The notes under the pieces were generated by a model that saw only the letters and a list, made by a program, of their open reading frames with translations, was not told the DNA's origin and searched no databases. A program made the translations under genes and the position numbers. A stretch of DNA of 6,734 bases, from assembly GCA_023424355.1 (NCBI GenBank), contig JAFAEA010000250.1, positions 1 through 6,734 on the forward strand. Direction: 5' to 3'. Position 1 is the first letter of the stretch, and each line of letters starts with the position of its first letter. Source of the stretch: Chloroflexota bacterium (GTDB lineage: Bacteria > Chloroflexota > Chloroflexia > Thermomicrobiales > UBA6265). Shown here piece by piece: positions 6,456 to 6,734 of this stretch.

Positions 6456-6467
6456 GTTCAGTTTTTT
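6447..6467 (+). terminator. Terminator-like hairpin overlapping the phnD stop codon
   Basis: CTGGAC (6447-6452) pairs with GTTCAG (6456-6461), giving six pairs including one G-U, around a three-base loop that is the phnD stop codon TAG. Six T residues follow directly (6462-6467). This is the layout of a Rho-independent terminator but with a short stem. It may act as a weak or partial terminator that lowers read-through into the downstream gene, as expected where a binding protein is needed in excess. Confidence 0.45.
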
Positions 6468-6474
6468 GCGGACA

Positions 6475-6504
6475 CTGCGCGGATACGGTACCTTGCCCGC
6501 GCAG
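6475..6504. repeat. GC-rich inverted repeat in the phnD-phnM spacer
   Basis: CTGCGCGG (6475-6482) and CCGCGCAG (6497-6504) are perfect eight-base inverted arms around a 14-base centre that contains GGTACC. No T-run follows on the + strand and no A-run favours termination on the other, so it is not a classic terminator. It could stabilise the phnD mRNA 3' end, be an operator for a dimeric regulator, or form an RNA structure upstream of the phnM ribosome site. Confidence 0.55.
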
Positions 6505-6517
6505 CGTCGCATGTCAC

Positions 6518-6524
6518 AAAGGAA
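6518..6524 (+). promoter_or_regulatory. Ribosome binding site of the phnM-like gene
   Basis: AAAGGAA ends six bases before the ATG at 6531. It selects this ATG as the start of the last gene in the window. Confidence 0.65.
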
Positions 6525-6530
6525 CGCACC

Positions 6531-6734
6531 ATGACTGCATCACAGGAAAACCTCCAGGCACCAGGAACCATCACCATCGTCAATGCCACGACCATTCTGC
6601 CGACGGGGATCGTGGAGAATGCGCGCATACAGATCACCGATGGCATCATCACCGCGATCGATGATGGTGTTGGCGGCGATGGCCAGGTACTGGATGCTCG
6701 GGGCGCGTATGTGATGCCGGGAATTATCGATACC
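6531..6734 (+). CDS. phnM: Amidohydrolase, probable PhnM RPnTP diphosphatase (N-terminal part)
   Basis: The reading frame is open from ATG 6531 to the window end, so only 68 residues are seen. After a short polar N-terminus come TITIVNATTILPTGIVENARIQITDGIITAID and then LDARGAYVMPGIIDT. This is the beta-sandwich start of an amidohydrolase, ending where the first metal-binding His motif should begin. E. coli PhnM has the same arrangement (NNVKLVLENEVVSGSLEVQNGEIRA, then WLLPGLIELHTD). PhnM releases pyrophosphate from ribose 1-phosphonate 5-triphosphate, making the PhnJ substrate, and is otherwise missing from this gene set. Amidohydrolase membership is clear. PhnM identity rests mostly on context, since the metal ligands lie beyond the window. 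A good AAAGGAA site precedes the start. The gene is separated from phnD by 75 bases carrying two hairpins. Confidence 0.75.
   Translation, partial: MTASQENLQAPGTITIVNATTILPTGIVENARIQITDGIITAIDDGVGGDGQVLDARGAYVMPGIIDT

Noticed and set aside
6466..6494. Promoter-like pair TTGCGG and TACCTT with a 17-base spacer before phnM
   Set aside because: Only three of six bases match in each box, and it overlaps the two inverted repeats. Too weak to call.
6511..6534. Seven-codon frame MSQRNAP whose TGA overlaps the phnM ATG, a possible leader peptide
   Set aside because: There is no ribosome site before the ATG at 6511, and the phnM site itself lies inside it. Chance is the simpler reading.

Overview
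The window holds the middle of an operon for taking up and breaking down phosphonates through the C-P lyase pathway. All genes lie on the + strand. By eye the DNA is moderately GC-rich (not computed). The order is phnI (3' end only) - phnJ - phnK - phnL - a metallo-beta-lactamase-fold hydrolase in the place of phnP - phnC - phnE - phnD - phnM (5' end only). No RNA genes, CRISPR arrays, insertion sequences or plausible minus-strand genes were found. No stretch longer than 300 bases lacks a gene.

Host: the DNA alone does not settle it. The PhnD signal peptide is followed by an ATP-x-ATP-type Thr/Pro linker (ATPDATPSGDA), a style I associate with exported proteins of Chloroflexota, especially Thermomicrobiales-like bacteria. 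PhnD also has no lipobox. I regard a Chloroflexota host as a low-to-moderate confidence inference.

Layout: positions 1-3599 encode the catalytic half. This is the C-terminus of nucleosidase subunit PhnI, the radical-SAM C-P lyase PhnJ, the paired ABC ATPases PhnK and PhnL that dock on the lyase core, and an MBL-fold phosphodiesterase candidate. Positions 3586-6455 encode the importer: ATPase PhnC, permease PhnE and binding protein PhnD. A short non-coding stretch (6456-6530) carries a terminator-like hairpin and a second GC-rich inverted repeat. After it, an amidohydrolase that is probably PhnM begins and runs off the window. Most junctions overlap (TGATG, three ATGA junctions and one 14-nt overlap), which suggests translational coupling. 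The only real gaps are phnK-phnL, phnE-phnD and phnD-phnM.

How they work together: PhnD/E/C import the phosphonate. PhnI, with PhnG, PhnH and PhnL (G and H are presumably encoded upstream, outside the window), couples it to the ribose of ATP and releases adenine. PhnM removes pyrophosphate. PhnJ cleaves the C-P bond, giving an alkane (methane from methylphosphonate) and a ribose cyclic phosphate. The MBL enzyme probably opens this cyclic phosphate to ribose 1,5-bisphosphate. Departures from the E. coli model are a four-cysteine, zinc-ribbon-like insertion in PhnK, a PhnP-position enzyme without the PhnP structural zinc loop, and a transporter cassette inserted between the catalytic genes.
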